Origin: a virus
IMG/VR virus record: IMGVR_UViG_3300009514_000014
Location: 19,956 to 83,955 of that record
Reading direction: 5' to 3' (one strand)
Length of the DNA: 64,000 bases
In this document: positions 47,001-55,628 of the stretch, piece by piece
Layout of the letters: the number at the start of each line of letters is the position of its first letter
Numbering within the stretch: position 1 is the first letter of the stretch
Translations under genes and position numbers: made by a program
Notes under the pieces: generated by a model
Told to the model about the DNA's origin: nothing
What the model saw: only the letters and a program-made list of their open reading frames with translations
The model's database searches: none

Positions 47001-48469
47001 TCAAGACCATCAAGGGCAAGTTCTTGGCCACCTGCGACGTGCCGTCGCCGGACAGCTCTGGATTTCAGGTGCGAAAGTTCACCCATGCAGCCGGTGCAGG
47101 CCACCATGGTGGCACCAAGCAGTACGTGACGTACTTGATCTCCAACTACACCCTACCGGCCAAGCTCGGCAAGAACGCCCACGGTTTTCTCGAGAAGAGC
47201 GACCAGCGGCGGGACTGCTGCATGCAATGCCAAAGCGCACCAGAGATCGAATGCGTTTGGGCTGACGGTCGAGGACGTGCGTGGTTCTGCAAGACGCACT
47301 GGGATGCCTGGCGCAAGGAGTACGGCTTCGATATCAACAAGCACCGCCGAGTCATCGGCGGGGCAGTCGGCGTGCGCTATGGCGAGACGGCAGTGAACAA
47401 GAAGCTGAGCGAGAAACAAAACAAGGAGTACGAAGCCGAGACCGCCAAGATCCGCGAAAACAAGAAGCTCCCCGCAGCAGCCAAACGACACAAGTTCAAG
47501 GCTGCCGAATTCACACACAAGAACGGCCATCCGCGATGTTTGATCTGCGGCGACGAGCCCGACATGGATGGAATGTGCGAGGGGATTGAGAAGAGCGATA
47601 CCAGTAGTAGGCACCAACGCCCACCCACCGACCTTGAGGATATAGACACAGATATAGTCGGTCAAGACAAAAATTCAGAAATCCGCAAGATGGTGGGCAT
47701 CGTTTGTTCTTGCGACAAGCTGGCGGAAGATTCCTACGCTGTCGGCTACGCCGTGGGGCCAGTGGAAGCCGACTCTGGCTGGTCAGATACCGTGGAGGTT
47801 GGCAACCATCTATATGTACCCGTAGGCAAAGCGCACGTCTCGGAAGTGCCGGACATGCACGCGGTGGCCACCGGTACGGCTACGATCGAGGTACCCATTC
47901 ACGAACTTCTATACGACATATCTAAGAGTGACAGCCGACGTCTGCTGTCCTTGGCGAAAGCCGGAAGCGAGTTCGTAGATCGAGTGCCCTTCGCTGCCAG
48001 TGAGCTTACCGCCATGCTACGTGATGGTGAGACAGTGACCAGCGAGGCTGAAGTTCGCGACAGTTTGCTGAAACGGTTCGGTAGGCCAGGCGGCACGTGC
48101 TTGTCGTCGATCGTTAAGAGCTCGGATGATGAACGTTACGTGCTTGGTGTGGTACTTATTCCGGACGTTGAGGACTCTCAAGGTGATTTCTACAGTGCCG
48201 AGGAAGTCCGCAAAGCGTCTGAATACTTCATGGAATTCGCTCGCACTCTTGGGTTGATGCACGAGAGTTCGCTTGACGACACCAAGATCAAAATCCTCGA
48301 GAACTACATCGTCAAGGTCGACCAGACCATCAACGGTGTCGCAATCAAGCAGGGCACATGGATGCTAGCTGCTAGAATTATTGACGATGACTTGTGGCTC
48401 GCAGTAAAGACTGGTAGGCTCACGGGGTGGAGCATAGAGGGATCAGCTATCGCACAGCGTCTTCGCTGA
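44063..48469 (+). CDS. Giant fusion: ASCH-like, LigD-PE-like, Dam methyltransferase and XkdF protease
   Basis: 1468 residues from ATG 44063. In order: an ASCH-like region (GSIITFEKKYVDLICAGKKT, ~40-140); helical region; a part resembling the LigD phosphoesterase fold (LQIHFRGKTAHADFRFKSDG, ~510-760); a D12-class adenine methyltransferase (YVEPFAGGAALFY, DMDAEVAHAF, FFLDPPYAKAN, ~785-1030); cysteine fingers (CCMQCQSAPEIEC; CLICGDEPDMDGMC); and an XkdF-type domain at the C-terminus (VLGVVLIPDVEDSQGDFYSA...TGWSIEG). XkdF is a putative prohead protease of PBSX-like phages. The frame is open throughout. The ASCH and LigD assignments are less certain than the others. Confidence 0.82.
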   Translation: MPTNKSELTAAIKRLSSLVSSLSDLPASAPAPAVVVPQGSIITFEKKYVDLICAGKKTLVVNPDRLALDASALLLSDGTSLFGKLTLAKGRPMPVAEFRRRKAEHGIPDDERKKAWPQKRRLFSHKIEALEVFDTPIAKDATKPPEPVPRVLDTYYKRSLRKAELADLAANEEAVEAFDRIQELALLLSKRVKPLVEHTIEFMQPPKEDENLLIELSPIGRQVHDAYSQVIGMTGTVKRPKQPETYNSFVVAEELLRQMDMAQKVLPPRSYLADLARLASKRLAAFLKLEPRFQEGSRPFELPEAASTKKADSKPVFADSPVVDLDLISPHDIIKSAGRPWLGERSLVATELDQLDNQHLAAMHIAMSRTIASPSVSVSKDERELARNVQKASRTLLLKRGATFGDEEPELQWAPLPDLTAIAAALPDLPPELDGNPEASALAKAFVDALPKLSEAGIPVAAVYDLVANRSEEVEAAVDMAATGEHFLCGIDKAATQPHLKFVGTEKATQGVLQIHFRGKTAHADFRFKSDGHLIGYTMAVQSAGKVPELSSKSEAFALARKFDAKGSGWNKSFFAPHKIFTTLKPAHPNPWLKAHNVEFEPGEVGATHNKPGYMFVVAKPMVTRGTAHPLFHEYFLEGDAKFRGRLVFRKVMQKDVEGGDPRLESGRRPASGFWVALMAEDLMPYVLTTKAVRRGKIPPKGWSALPPGLKAVVPKQLRYWLADSEKERKRVRQELVKSKFFTRDNIKIVDGAFRRVVAKYFLYQPEVEVETEKSAEVAVEKRVGAQLWGSTAGKSNIAKPLSTLFPLHKRYVEPFAGGAALFYAKEPGAEEVLNDMDAEVAHAFQFVRDMTPQQHAALKRMNWVGSKEQYKKLAELDPANPIDRVYKFMYMTTFGFMRNRHRKTAVDPSRMGSKSTIPDRIDKTQARLQGVHISSTDYAAVIDKYDGPDTLFFLDPPYAKANQEVGESAFDIDRFWGTLKTIKGKFLATCDVPSPDSSGFQVRKFTHAAGAGHHGGTKQYVTYLISNYTLPAKLGKNAHGFLEKSDQRRDCCMQCQSAPEIECVWADGRGRAWFCKTHWDAWRKEYGFDINKHRRVIGGAVGVRYGETAVNKKLSEKQNKEYEAETAKIRENKKLPAAAKRHKFKAAEFTHKNGHPRCLICGDEPDMDGMCEGIEKSDTSSRHQRPPTDLEDIDTDIVGQDKNSEIRKMVGIVCSCDKLAEDSYAVGYAVGPVEADSGWSDTVEVGNHLYVPVGKAHVSEVPDMHAVATGTATIEVPIHELLYDISKSDSRRLLSLAKAGSEFVDRVPFAASELTAMLRDGETVTSEAEVRDSLLKRFGRPGGTCLSSIVKSSDDERYVLGVVLIPDVEDSQGDFYSAEEVRKASEYFMEFARTLGLMHESSLDDTKIKILENYIVKVDQTINGVAIKQGTWMLAARIIDDDLWLAVKTGRLTGWSIEGSAIAQRLR

Positions 48470-48542
48470 GTTTGTTTCCGGGGAATCCCCAAAGAACTAT
48501 CTTGACTTCCAGCCCTCAGGGCTGCCAAATTAGCAATTGACT

Positions 48543-50075
48543 ATGCCACGCGAGTTCGATAGATTAGCTCCGCACCGTCAAAAGCGACGTCTAAGTGACA
48601 TCGAGCCTGAAAAGGTAGATCTTGTCGATAGAGCGGCCAACCAAACCCGTTGGGTCGTTGTCAAGCAGGAGGATAGAATGCCAGGACCAACGCTCACGCC
48701 AGCAGCTGGAGGCGGATTCAATACTCCCGCAGCTGCCAACCTCATTCAAGCCGAAGAGGCTTTGGCGAAACTGACAACGGCTGTCACCGCGTTTCGCGAC
48801 AAGCTCGCCAAGGGCGAGGAAGCCGATGCCAGTGAAGCTCTGGCCGCGACGCAAGCCGCTGCCGCCGAGTTGGCCGAGAAGGCCGAAGGGGGCATCAAGG
48901 CCGCGTTGACGCAAGTCGCCGAGTTGGCCGCTGAGTTGGCCGCCGTCGAAGACATGCCAGCAGAAGAGATGGCCGTCAAGATCAAAGAGTTGATGACCAT
49001 GCTCGAGACCGCCGTCAATGGCGGCGAAGCCGACGATCCGGCAAAGAACGCCGCGCCGCCCCCCGCAGCAGCACCTCCCGTCGATCCAACAGCAACCCCA
49101 GCACCGGCCGCCACCGACAAAAACGCGGATGGCGCCCTGGCCGCAGCCCTTCGGACCGTGTCTGACAGCTGCGTCGAGTTGGCCGGACGGTTGAACGACC
49201 AAGACGGTATCGCCAAGGCGGAAGTCACGAGTGCAAAGGGCATCGCCGATCAGCTCGACGCGATGGTGACCAAGATGGCCATCGTCAAGAGCGAAACTGC
49301 ACCGCGTCTGCCCGACGTGTTCGGGACCGAGTCGCCGCTGCACGCCGAAATCGCCAAGGGCGCTATCGAAGTGCTCCGTGACATCGCCGGTCGCGCGGCC
49401 ACGGTCGCCAAGATGGTCGACGGTGTCGATCCTTCAGACGCAAGCAAAAAAGAAATCGGTGTTCTGGCTCAGTTGGCAACCGCTCTTCAGGAGCGAATGC
49501 CCACGTTCACCGCGAAAGCCGCTACGACGTTGCAGGAGAGCATCTCCAACACCGCGATGCGTATCCTCAACCTCTCCGATCGCGTGGCCAAGTCGACCTT
49601 CGCCGATGCAGTCGCCTTGCGCGAGTTCGCCAACACCCGCACGCTCATCGACGCCGTGATCGCCAAGCAAGTCGATGGCGGAACGCCCTCGATGACCGAT
49701 CTCGGTCAGGTCCTTCAGGCCGACAAGTGGCTCGGAGACTTCGAGCGCCGTGTCGCCGCCCACGAGACGGCTTCGGCCGCGCCGGCACCTGCTCCGGCCG
49801 CACCTGCGGTCCCGGCTACTCCACCGGCCACCGTCGCCAAGTCCGCCGATCCCGCAAGCGATGCGTTCAAAACCAAGTTCGAAGCGCTCAAAACGCAGAT
49901 GAATGAGATGCAGACGGCTATCTCTAAAGCCGCCGGCATCACACCGCCACCGGCAGCCGGTGGAGGCGAAGGCGACAAGGGCGGCCAGTCGGAGTACGAG
50001 TTGTTCCCCGATAATTTCAACGATCCCGCTTTCAAAGCGGAAGTCGCGAAACGTGAACAGGCCCCAAACGGCTAG
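48543..50075 (+). CDS. Capsid scaffold / assembly protein
   Basis: 510 residues from ATG 48543. The start (REFDRLAPHRQKRRLSDIEPEKVDLVDRAANQTRW) resembles the lead sequence that often accompanies XkdF-type proteins; the rest is Ala/Glu/Lys-rich helix and Pro/Ala linkers. Immediately precedes the capsid gene, as scaffolds do. Confidence 0.75.
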   Translation: MPREFDRLAPHRQKRRLSDIEPEKVDLVDRAANQTRWVVVKQEDRMPGPTLTPAAGGGFNTPAAANLIQAEEALAKLTTAVTAFRDKLAKGEEADASEALAATQAAAAELAEKAEGGIKAALTQVAELAAELAAVEDMPAEEMAVKIKELMTMLETAVNGGEADDPAKNAAPPPAAAPPVDPTATPAPAATDKNADGALAAALRTVSDSCVELAGRLNDQDGIAKAEVTSAKGIADQLDAMVTKMAIVKSETAPRLPDVFGTESPLHAEIAKGAIEVLRDIAGRAATVAKMVDGVDPSDASKKEIGVLAQLATALQERMPTFTAKAATTLQESISNTAMRILNLSDRVAKSTFADAVALREFANTRTLIDAVIAKQVDGGTPSMTDLGQVLQADKWLGDFERRVAAHETASAAPAPAPAAPAVPATPPATVAKSADPASDAFKTKFEALKTQMNEMQTAISKAAGITPPPAAGGGEGDKGGQSEYELFPDNFNDPAFKAEVAKREQAPNG

Positions 50076-50142
50076 TTAACACTAGGCCGTTGTTGCCTGC
50101 CGGAAACTCCGGTACTGCACGCAGGCCTTTAGGAGGAATCTG

Positions 50143-51066
50143 ATGCCACAAGATAACCGAACCCTCCTCCGCAAAGCGGAGCTGGAAGTCGCAGACTTCA
50201 CCAATAAGGGTCTGCTCAACAGCGAGCAAGCCAGCAAGTTCATCCAGCTGGCGATCAAGGAGCCCGTGCTGTTGCAAGACGTCACGGTCACCTCGATGAA
50301 GGCGTTCAAAGAGGAACGCGACAAGATGCGTTTCGCGAATCGCGTGTTGCGTGGCGGCCAAGAATCGACGCCGCTACCCAATGCTTCCTGGGCTACACCG
50401 ACGCTCGGCATGTTCGAGCTCGACGCCCAACTCTTCAAGGCCGAAGTTCGCATGTCGGACGAAGTCCTCGAAGACCAGATCGAGCGTGGCACCTTCCAGA
50501 CCACACTGATGAAATCTTTGGCGAAAGCCATCGGTCGCGACATGGAGTACGTCGCGATTCAAGGCGACACCGCCTCCGCCGATCCGACCCTCGCAAAACT
50601 GGATGGCATCCTAAAGCAGGTCGCCACCCATGTCGTCAACGCGGCTTCGGCCAAGTTGACCAAAACTATCCTGCGCGACATGATGCGCACCATGCCCGAC
50701 GAGTTCGCCAACAACCCGAACTTGAAGTACTACACCAATCGGGCGGCGCGCATCGACTACCGCGATTCACTCGGCGACCGCGCCACTGGCCTGGGCGATC
50801 TCATGATCCAAACCCAGGGCAAGACGCAGTACTCCGACTACCCCGTCGAGCAAGTTCCGGAATTCCCGGTGGACGGCTCGGACAACACGCAGGCGCTCTT
50901 CATCGACCCCGAGAGCATCTACTTGGGCATCCTGCGCGACATCAAAGTCAAGGTCGCCGAAGACATTTCGGCGGGCACCGTCATCATCGTGGTGACAACC
51001 CGTTTCGACGTCAAAGTCGCCGAGACCGCAGCGGTCGTGAAGGCCATCAACCTCAAGGGCGCGTAA
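50143..51066 (+). CDS. Major capsid protein (HK97 fold)
   Basis: 307 residues with AGGAGGAATCTG before the ATG. SKFIQLAIKEPVLLQDVTV, FELDAQLFKAEVRMSDEVLED, an E-loop-like MRFANRVLRGGQE and a P-domain region ending VVTTRFDVKVAE fit the HK97-type capsid family. A perfect 11-bp hairpin follows the gene. Confidence 0.85.
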   Translation: MPQDNRTLLRKAELEVADFTNKGLLNSEQASKFIQLAIKEPVLLQDVTVTSMKAFKEERDKMRFANRVLRGGQESTPLPNASWATPTLGMFELDAQLFKAEVRMSDEVLEDQIERGTFQTTLMKSLAKAIGRDMEYVAIQGDTASADPTLAKLDGILKQVATHVVNAASAKLTKTILRDMMRTMPDEFANNPNLKYYTNRAARIDYRDSLGDRATGLGDLMIQTQGKTQYSDYPVEQVPEFPVDGSDNTQALFIDPESIYLGILRDIKVKVAEDISAGTVIIVVTTRFDVKVAETAAVVKAINLKGA

Positions 51067-51105
51067 GCATTCTAAGGTTGCAACGTTAATCTGTGTCTGC
51101 AGCAT

Positions 51106-51130
51106 GGCCTGAGGGGATGCCCCTCAGGCC
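51106..51130 (+). other. Strong hairpin downstream of the capsid gene
   Basis: GGCCTGAGGGG and CCCCTCAGGCC form 11 perfect pairs with an ATG loop. No T-run follows, so it more likely stabilises the capsid mRNA or acts as a partial attenuator than as a full terminator. Confidence 0.6.
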
Positions 51131-51165
51131 GTGACCGCAGATAGCGAAATACTCGGAGGAACCAA

Positions 51166-51492
51166 ATGGCACTCGGAACAATGACCCTCACCAATGACGA
51201 GCGCAAGGGTGCATCGGCACCTCTGGCTGCCGCAGAGATCAGCTTTCTCGGCGACACGGCGTATCCGACAGGCGGATCGACGGGTTTCCAAGCTCTCGTT
51301 CGAACCTTGTTGCAGCGCAACGTGACGATCTTGGCCGTCGTTCCGGTCGGCTTGTCGATCTACACGCCGATCTACGACAAGGCCAATGACACCTTGATCA
51401 TGGTCGAAGGCACGGCCGGCGCCAACGCTGAAGTCGGCGCAGCGACGGCGATGGACGGCATCACCTTCAAACTACTGGTGCTTTACTTCTAA
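51166..51492 (+). CDS. Capsid decoration-type protein
   Basis: 108 residues; Ala/Thr/Gly/Val-rich strands (ILAVVPVGLSIYTPIYD, ITFKLLVLYF). Directly after the capsid gene, with CGGAGGAACCAA before the ATG. Likely a head-stabilising protein; inferred from position and composition. Confidence 0.62.
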   Translation: MALGTMTLTNDERKGASAPLAAAEISFLGDTAYPTGGSTGFQALVRTLLQRNVTILAVVPVGLSIYTPIYDKANDTLIMVEGTAGANAEVGAATAMDGITFKLLVLYF

Positions 51493-51582
51493 GTGAGCGA
51501 CTGTAGTTGCCAATAACACACGATAAGGCTGGCGCCATGACGGTGATCAGCCTTATCGGCGTATTACACGCGAGGTACAGAA

Positions 51583-52047
51583 ATGGCACAAGAATTTTGC
51601 GCGCGCCTCTTTCCAGTGGCACACAATCTCGGCTACTTCGTCGAGACTTACTCCCTTCGTGGTCAAAAGTTCACCGGCGGCAGACGTCCGACGTGGTACA
51701 CGATCACGGCAGCACAAAAAGCCGAGCTCGAGGTGCTGAAGCAAGACCAGTACGACGTTCGGTCGCGAATGCTGTTCGAGATCGTCACCCCTGAAGAAAA
51801 AGCCGTCATCGAGCAGCAAGACCGCGAGAAGTACATGGCCATGCTCGGCGTCACCACTTCGACTGTCGCCCTGCCGCAATCTTCATCGTTGGCGCAGACT
51901 CGTGACATTCGACCAGCTGACGCGCAAGCAGATCCGCCACCAGCCGGTCGGGCAGCAGCTCTGCCACCATCGAATGTCGGTGAAGGTGGCGCCCTCACGA
52001 CGGAGTCTCTGCCGTCCATTCCGACGCCGAATGCAACAGAGGGGTAA
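51583..52047 (+). CDS. Hypothetical head/neck protein
   Basis: 154 residues: an alpha/beta N-terminal half (VETYSLRGQKFTGGRRPTWY) and a Pro/Ala/Ser-rich tail. A 10-bp inverted repeat (CGATAAGGCT/AGCCTTATCG, 51519-51557) lies just upstream. Confidence 0.6.
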   Translation: MAQEFCARLFPVAHNLGYFVETYSLRGQKFTGGRRPTWYTITAAQKAELEVLKQDQYDVRSRMLFEIVTPEEKAVIEQQDREKYMAMLGVTTSTVALPQSSSLAQTRDIRPADAQADPPPAGRAAALPPSNVGEGGALTTESLPSIPTPNATEG

Positions 52048-52375
52048 CGGCCACGGACGTGTGAGCGCAGGCCAGTCCGAGTCGCGACGTTCGTTAAGCA
52101 AAACATTGGCCTATAAGGCCCTCCCTGGGGGCCTTGTTGAAGTCTACGACTTGGACTTCGCCGCATTTTGCTTGCTCAAAGAATTGGCGATTGCCGACAT
52201 GATCAAAGAGGGGGGTCATCGCGGCCCTCCTCGTTTTCGCTTCGTGTTCAAAACCGAGGATGCGGCCGTAGATAAATGCGCTGTGGAGTACATCAACTCC
52301 GACTGCGCGCGCTTCGCTGACTGCGTTCGGCGGCTGAAGAAGACCACTCGACAGACGGGGACACGTGAGCGGTAA
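52031..52375 (+). CDS. Hypothetical head/neck protein
   Basis: 114 residues from ATG 52031, overlapping the previous gene by 17 nt. GGLVEVYDLDFAAFCLLKEL and PRFRFVFKTEDAA resemble small DUF5659-like or completion proteins but not strongly. A GTG at 52061 is an alternative start. Confidence 0.55.
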   Translation: MQQRGNGHGRVSAGQSESRRSLSKTLAYKALPGGLVEVYDLDFAAFCLLKELAIADMIKEGGHRGPPRFRFVFKTEDAAVDKCAVEYINSDCARFADCVRRLKKTTRQTGTRER

Positions 52376-53421
52376 TGAACGGCGTCGTCAAAGGCATCAC
52401 GACCTCCTGCGATATTCCACTTTTGCCTTTCTTCTACCAGGTTGAGGGCATTCTCACCGACGTCTTCGCACTGCGCTATGAGGTCTACAAGGTAGGAGTA
52501 GTTGCTGAGGTCGACTCGGGCACGTCGACGATGACGCTCTGCTCCGCTGGCGGTCACAAGGTAAGCGATGGTTACTACATCGCGCCGGTGGATACGTCGG
52601 CTTTCGATCTTGGCGCCCACGAGATGGTCTGGTTTTACACTCCAACCGATGGCGGTACCGAGTACACGGCGTCATATCGTTTCGAGGTTCTTGACCCTGC
52701 GTACTTTCGTGTCAGTGCAAGTTACAAGAGTTATGTCGGGTCTGACGTCGAATCGCTCACGGCGTACCCCATTCACACGCGCCAGCAGGCCCTTCACGCA
52801 GCTTCGCGCGAGGTAGACCGGTTGACGGGGCGTTTCTTCTCGCCAATCCACATGGACGTCCTGCACAGCGTGAGACCCGATTCCTCGATGATCTGGATCG
52901 ACCAGCCCATCATCGGTGTCAGCGCATTGACTATCGAATCGGCAGGTGTCGTCGTCGGTGAACTCCAGTCCTACGACTTGAGCACCGAAAGCGTCAAAGT
53001 GTTCAACCGGCATCTAGCCAATTTGCTCACGCCGGACGATCGCGACAACCCAAAAATCCAGTTCTCTCAGGTAGGAAATCCAGCAGAAGGTATTGCGCCG
53101 TCAAGGTTCCCCTCAGGGGTGAAGAACATCCGCATCACGGGGGCCTTCGGTTACACCGATCCCGATGGCGGCCCATTCGGTATGACGCCGTTGCCCATCG
53201 TCGACGTGGTGACAGTGCTTGCCTATCGTCAACTGGTCGACCCCTTAGGCTCCGACCCGTTCCTACAGAATCCTGGCCGCGTGAAAATGGCCAAGACTCG
53301 CGATCAACAGATCGCATTTGATACGTCAGCGTCGAGCTCCGCGACGATGACAGGTGACGCACGCCTCGATAACATCCTCTTGGATTACTTCAGGCCTACG
53401 CACGTAGGGTCAGCGGGGTGA
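52375..53421 (+). CDS. Head-tail connector with N-terminal beta domain
   Basis: 348 residues. N-terminal ~125 residues look like a beta-sandwich (LTDVFALRYEVYKVGVVAEVD). Residues ~135-340 (TRQQALHAASREVDRLTGRFF, IDQPIIGVSALTIES, VKNIRITGAFGYTDP) fit head-tail connector (gp6/gp15-like) proteins, which plug the portal. Confidence 0.72.
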   Translation: MNGVVKGITTSCDIPLLPFFYQVEGILTDVFALRYEVYKVGVVAEVDSGTSTMTLCSAGGHKVSDGYYIAPVDTSAFDLGAHEMVWFYTPTDGGTEYTASYRFEVLDPAYFRVSASYKSYVGSDVESLTAYPIHTRQQALHAASREVDRLTGRFFSPIHMDVLHSVRPDSSMIWIDQPIIGVSALTIESAGVVVGELQSYDLSTESVKVFNRHLANLLTPDDRDNPKIQFSQVGNPAEGIAPSRFPSGVKNIRITGAFGYTDPDGGPFGMTPLPIVDVVTVLAYRQLVDPLGSDPFLQNPGRVKMAKTRDQQIAFDTSASSSATMTGDARLDNILLDYFRPTHVGSAG

Positions 53422-53425
53422 TAAA

Positions 53426-53959
53426 ATGTTCAGCGTCCCATTGCTGCTCAACGTCTCTTTGGCAGTCATTCATCGACTGAGTCCGGCATCCACCGACGAT
53501 GCTGCGCCCTTCGCAGGCCAGACGACAGGCTACGACGACGACTTTCAGGAACCGGTAGTCTACGCCGACGATCGTGCGGGCGGCGTTACGGTTCGCGAGA
53601 CAGCACGCATCGAGCTGCCGCCCATCAGGGTGCCTTGCCAATTTGAGCCAGTGAAGCTCGAGGAGTTGCGCCAGCGTTTTTCAGGCGACATGCCGAGTTC
53701 ACACATTCAGCTAGTGCTGCATCGGCAAGACCTGACGCTCATGAAACTTATCGACACTTACACCGGTGCACCCCTGTTGAAGGTAAATGATCGCGTGGAG
53801 CGTCTCGAGGCACGCAGCAACCCTGGCAAGTCGACGATTCCATTCAAGGCACCGGGGCTCTACATCTTCGAGATCAGTCCGGCCTCGGCCGGCTTCGGCG
53901 ACGCGGGGCACGACCTTTACCTGGCGTTTTTGCACGAGCGAGAGCGTGTTCTTGCATGA
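53426..53959 (+). CDS. Neck / head-closure protein
   Basis: 177 residues, beta-rich, including VPCQFEPVKLEELRQRFSGDMPSS and LMKLIDTYTGAPLLKVNDRVERLE, resembling phage head-closure proteins. 4-nt gap to the connector gene and ATGA-type overlap with the next. Confidence 0.65.
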   Translation: MFSVPLLLNVSLAVIHRLSPASTDDAAPFAGQTTGYDDDFQEPVVYADDRAGGVTVRETARIELPPIRVPCQFEPVKLEELRQRFSGDMPSSHIQLVLHRQDLTLMKLIDTYTGAPLLKVNDRVERLEARSNPGKSTIPFKAPGLYIFEISPASAGFGDAGHDLYLAFLHERERVLA

Positions 53960-54621
53960 TGGTGGTTACGCTCAGTGGGGACTTGCAGAAGGCGACTAAC
54001 GTCTTGAAGGAGATTCAAGCGCGCAATAAGCAAGCTGTCGATTTTGCTCTGCGAGAGCTCGCCAAGAGGATGATGACGAACCTGAAGACGAGCATTCGAG
54101 GGGGCAAGCTCACAGGGAAAAATCTAGCTTCGGCCACGCTGCTCAAGCGCAAGTTTGGTAAGCAGGCCGGCGGGCCAGGAAGTTCGACGCCCTTCGGTGT
54201 CCCCACCTACCAGGGCGCAATGCCGTTGCATCAATCCGGCGCACTCGCCAACGCTATCTGGTGGCGAAATGAGGGACCGACGAGGAAGAAAGTAGAGATT
54301 CGTTCTGGCGCTCTCGGTCCGCAAGGACAAAGTCTGCAAGACATCGCAATCGCGCAAGAGTTCGGATTCACAGCTTCCATACCGATGAGCAAGCGCATGC
54401 TATCGTATTTATTGCTGCTATACGGTAGAATCACACCAAAGAGAAGTAGCGGCAAGCGCAACGACGACCCTGACAAGCTGACTGGCAGGGTGATCCACGT
54501 AGTAGTCCCACCAAGACCGGTCTGGGCTACCACGTGGAATTTGTCGCTGACGTTCATGCCGATGTGGTTCACCAAAAGTTGGGTGAAACATCTACGCCTC
54601 AGTGACGGAGTGTGGTCCTAA
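53956..54621 (+). CDS. Tail completion protein (HK97 gp10-like)
   Basis: 221 residues. The start (LSGDLQKATNVLKEIQARNKQAVDFALRELAKRMM) with helix and later YQGAMPLHQSGALANAIWW matches the HK97gp10 neck/tail completion family, with a longer C-terminus. Confidence 0.7.
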   Translation: MMVVTLSGDLQKATNVLKEIQARNKQAVDFALRELAKRMMTNLKTSIRGGKLTGKNLASATLLKRKFGKQAGGPGSSTPFGVPTYQGAMPLHQSGALANAIWWRNEGPTRKKVEIRSGALGPQGQSLQDIAIAQEFGFTASIPMSKRMLSYLLLLYGRITPKRSSGKRNDDPDKLTGRVIHVVVPPRPVWATTWNLSLTFMPMWFTKSWVKHLRLSDGVWS

Positions 54622-55587
54622 ATGGCTGTACCTACTCTAGATTCTGTTACACCGTCCAGTGGCGATGCTGGCGGTGAAGGTGTCGTTCAATTGGCCGGCA
54701 CCAACTTTCGATTGTACGCAGTGCCGGTGTCAGGATACGTCGGAGGTGACGATCCGCAACTCGTCCGTGTCACATTCGATGGAGTGGAAGCGACCAATGT
54801 CGACGTGATCAGCGCCACTACGTTGGAGGTCACTCCCCCAATGTACACCGGAGACCTGCAACCTACGACGTTTCCACCAGTGGACGTCACGGTCACCAAT
54901 CTAGACGACAATGGCGACCCTATCGCAGGCGAGACAGCCACACTAGCGGCTAGCTACACTTACGTCCGTCAGCCATTGCTGCCGCCGACGAAGACGCATG
55001 ATTCCCCATTCGAGCGCATAGCACGAATGGTCATACAGATGTTCAAGAGAGAAATGCTCTTGAAATCAGGGGTTAACACGCACACTGATTACTCGTCTGA
55101 CGGCATAGTGATCGCCCAAGCCGATGTGCCCACGTTGCATCTGGTGGGTCCGGTGGTGCGCGAGGACGACTACGGTTGGGAGAATGAGGAAGTTGAGGAG
55201 GACTTGGTCGACGATGAGGCCGACATTTGGCCTCACCCGATCATGCACACCGTGACATTCACCCTGATAGGTTCGTCTGACAACTACAGCGAATTCTTGA
55301 CTATGATGGCCGCAACCCGCAAGATATTACGTAGTAATTCGCGGTTGATAATTGCTGGCGATGTGCCGGCCGGTTCGACGTTGAGACTGCCGATCGTTGT
55401 GACATCCGACCCATCGAAAACCAGAACCGCCGGCAACTCGAACTCTCATGGGTTCTCGGCGACGTTCGAATTGATCCGTGTCCCTGTGCTCTACTTGCCG
55501 CCATATTTGCGAACTAAAAAAGCGGCGGCACTAGAGCTACAAGCGCAAAATACTACAGGGAGTCTGGTGGAAGTAATTGCCCTGTGA
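54622..55587 (+). CDS. Tail terminator with N-terminal IPT/TIG domain
   Basis: 321 residues. Residues 1-110 (PTLDSVTPSSGDAGGEGVVQL, NFRLYAV, VTFDGVEATNV) form an IPT/TIG Ig-like domain, common on virion surfaces. Residues ~130-300 have the mixed fold of tail-tube terminator proteins (HTVTFTLIGSSDNYSEFLTMM). It starts at the stop of the gene before. Confidence 0.7.
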   Translation: MAVPTLDSVTPSSGDAGGEGVVQLAGTNFRLYAVPVSGYVGGDDPQLVRVTFDGVEATNVDVISATTLEVTPPMYTGDLQPTTFPPVDVTVTNLDDNGDPIAGETATLAASYTYVRQPLLPPTKTHDSPFERIARMVIQMFKREMLLKSGVNTHTDYSSDGIVIAQADVPTLHLVGPVVREDDYGWENEEVEEDLVDDEADIWPHPIMHTVTFTLIGSSDNYSEFLTMMAATRKILRSNSRLIIAGDVPAGSTLRLPIVVTSDPSKTRTAGNSNSHGFSATFELIRVPVLYLPPYLRTKKAAALELQAQNTTGSLVEVIAL

Positions 55588-55628
55588 TAGTGTAGTGCGA
55601 GTTTGCCCTACCAGGCCTGGAGGCGAAA

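Noticed and set aside
48470-48542. Terminator between the protease fusion and scaffold genes
   Set aside because: Two short hairpins (GGGG/CCCC and AGCCC/GGGCT) are present but neither is followed by a T-run.
49378-49659. Alternative-frame ORFs inside the scaffold, capsid and fibre genes
   Set aside because: Low-complexity Arg/Ser/Pro-rich translations typical of off-frame reading in GC-rich coding sequence.
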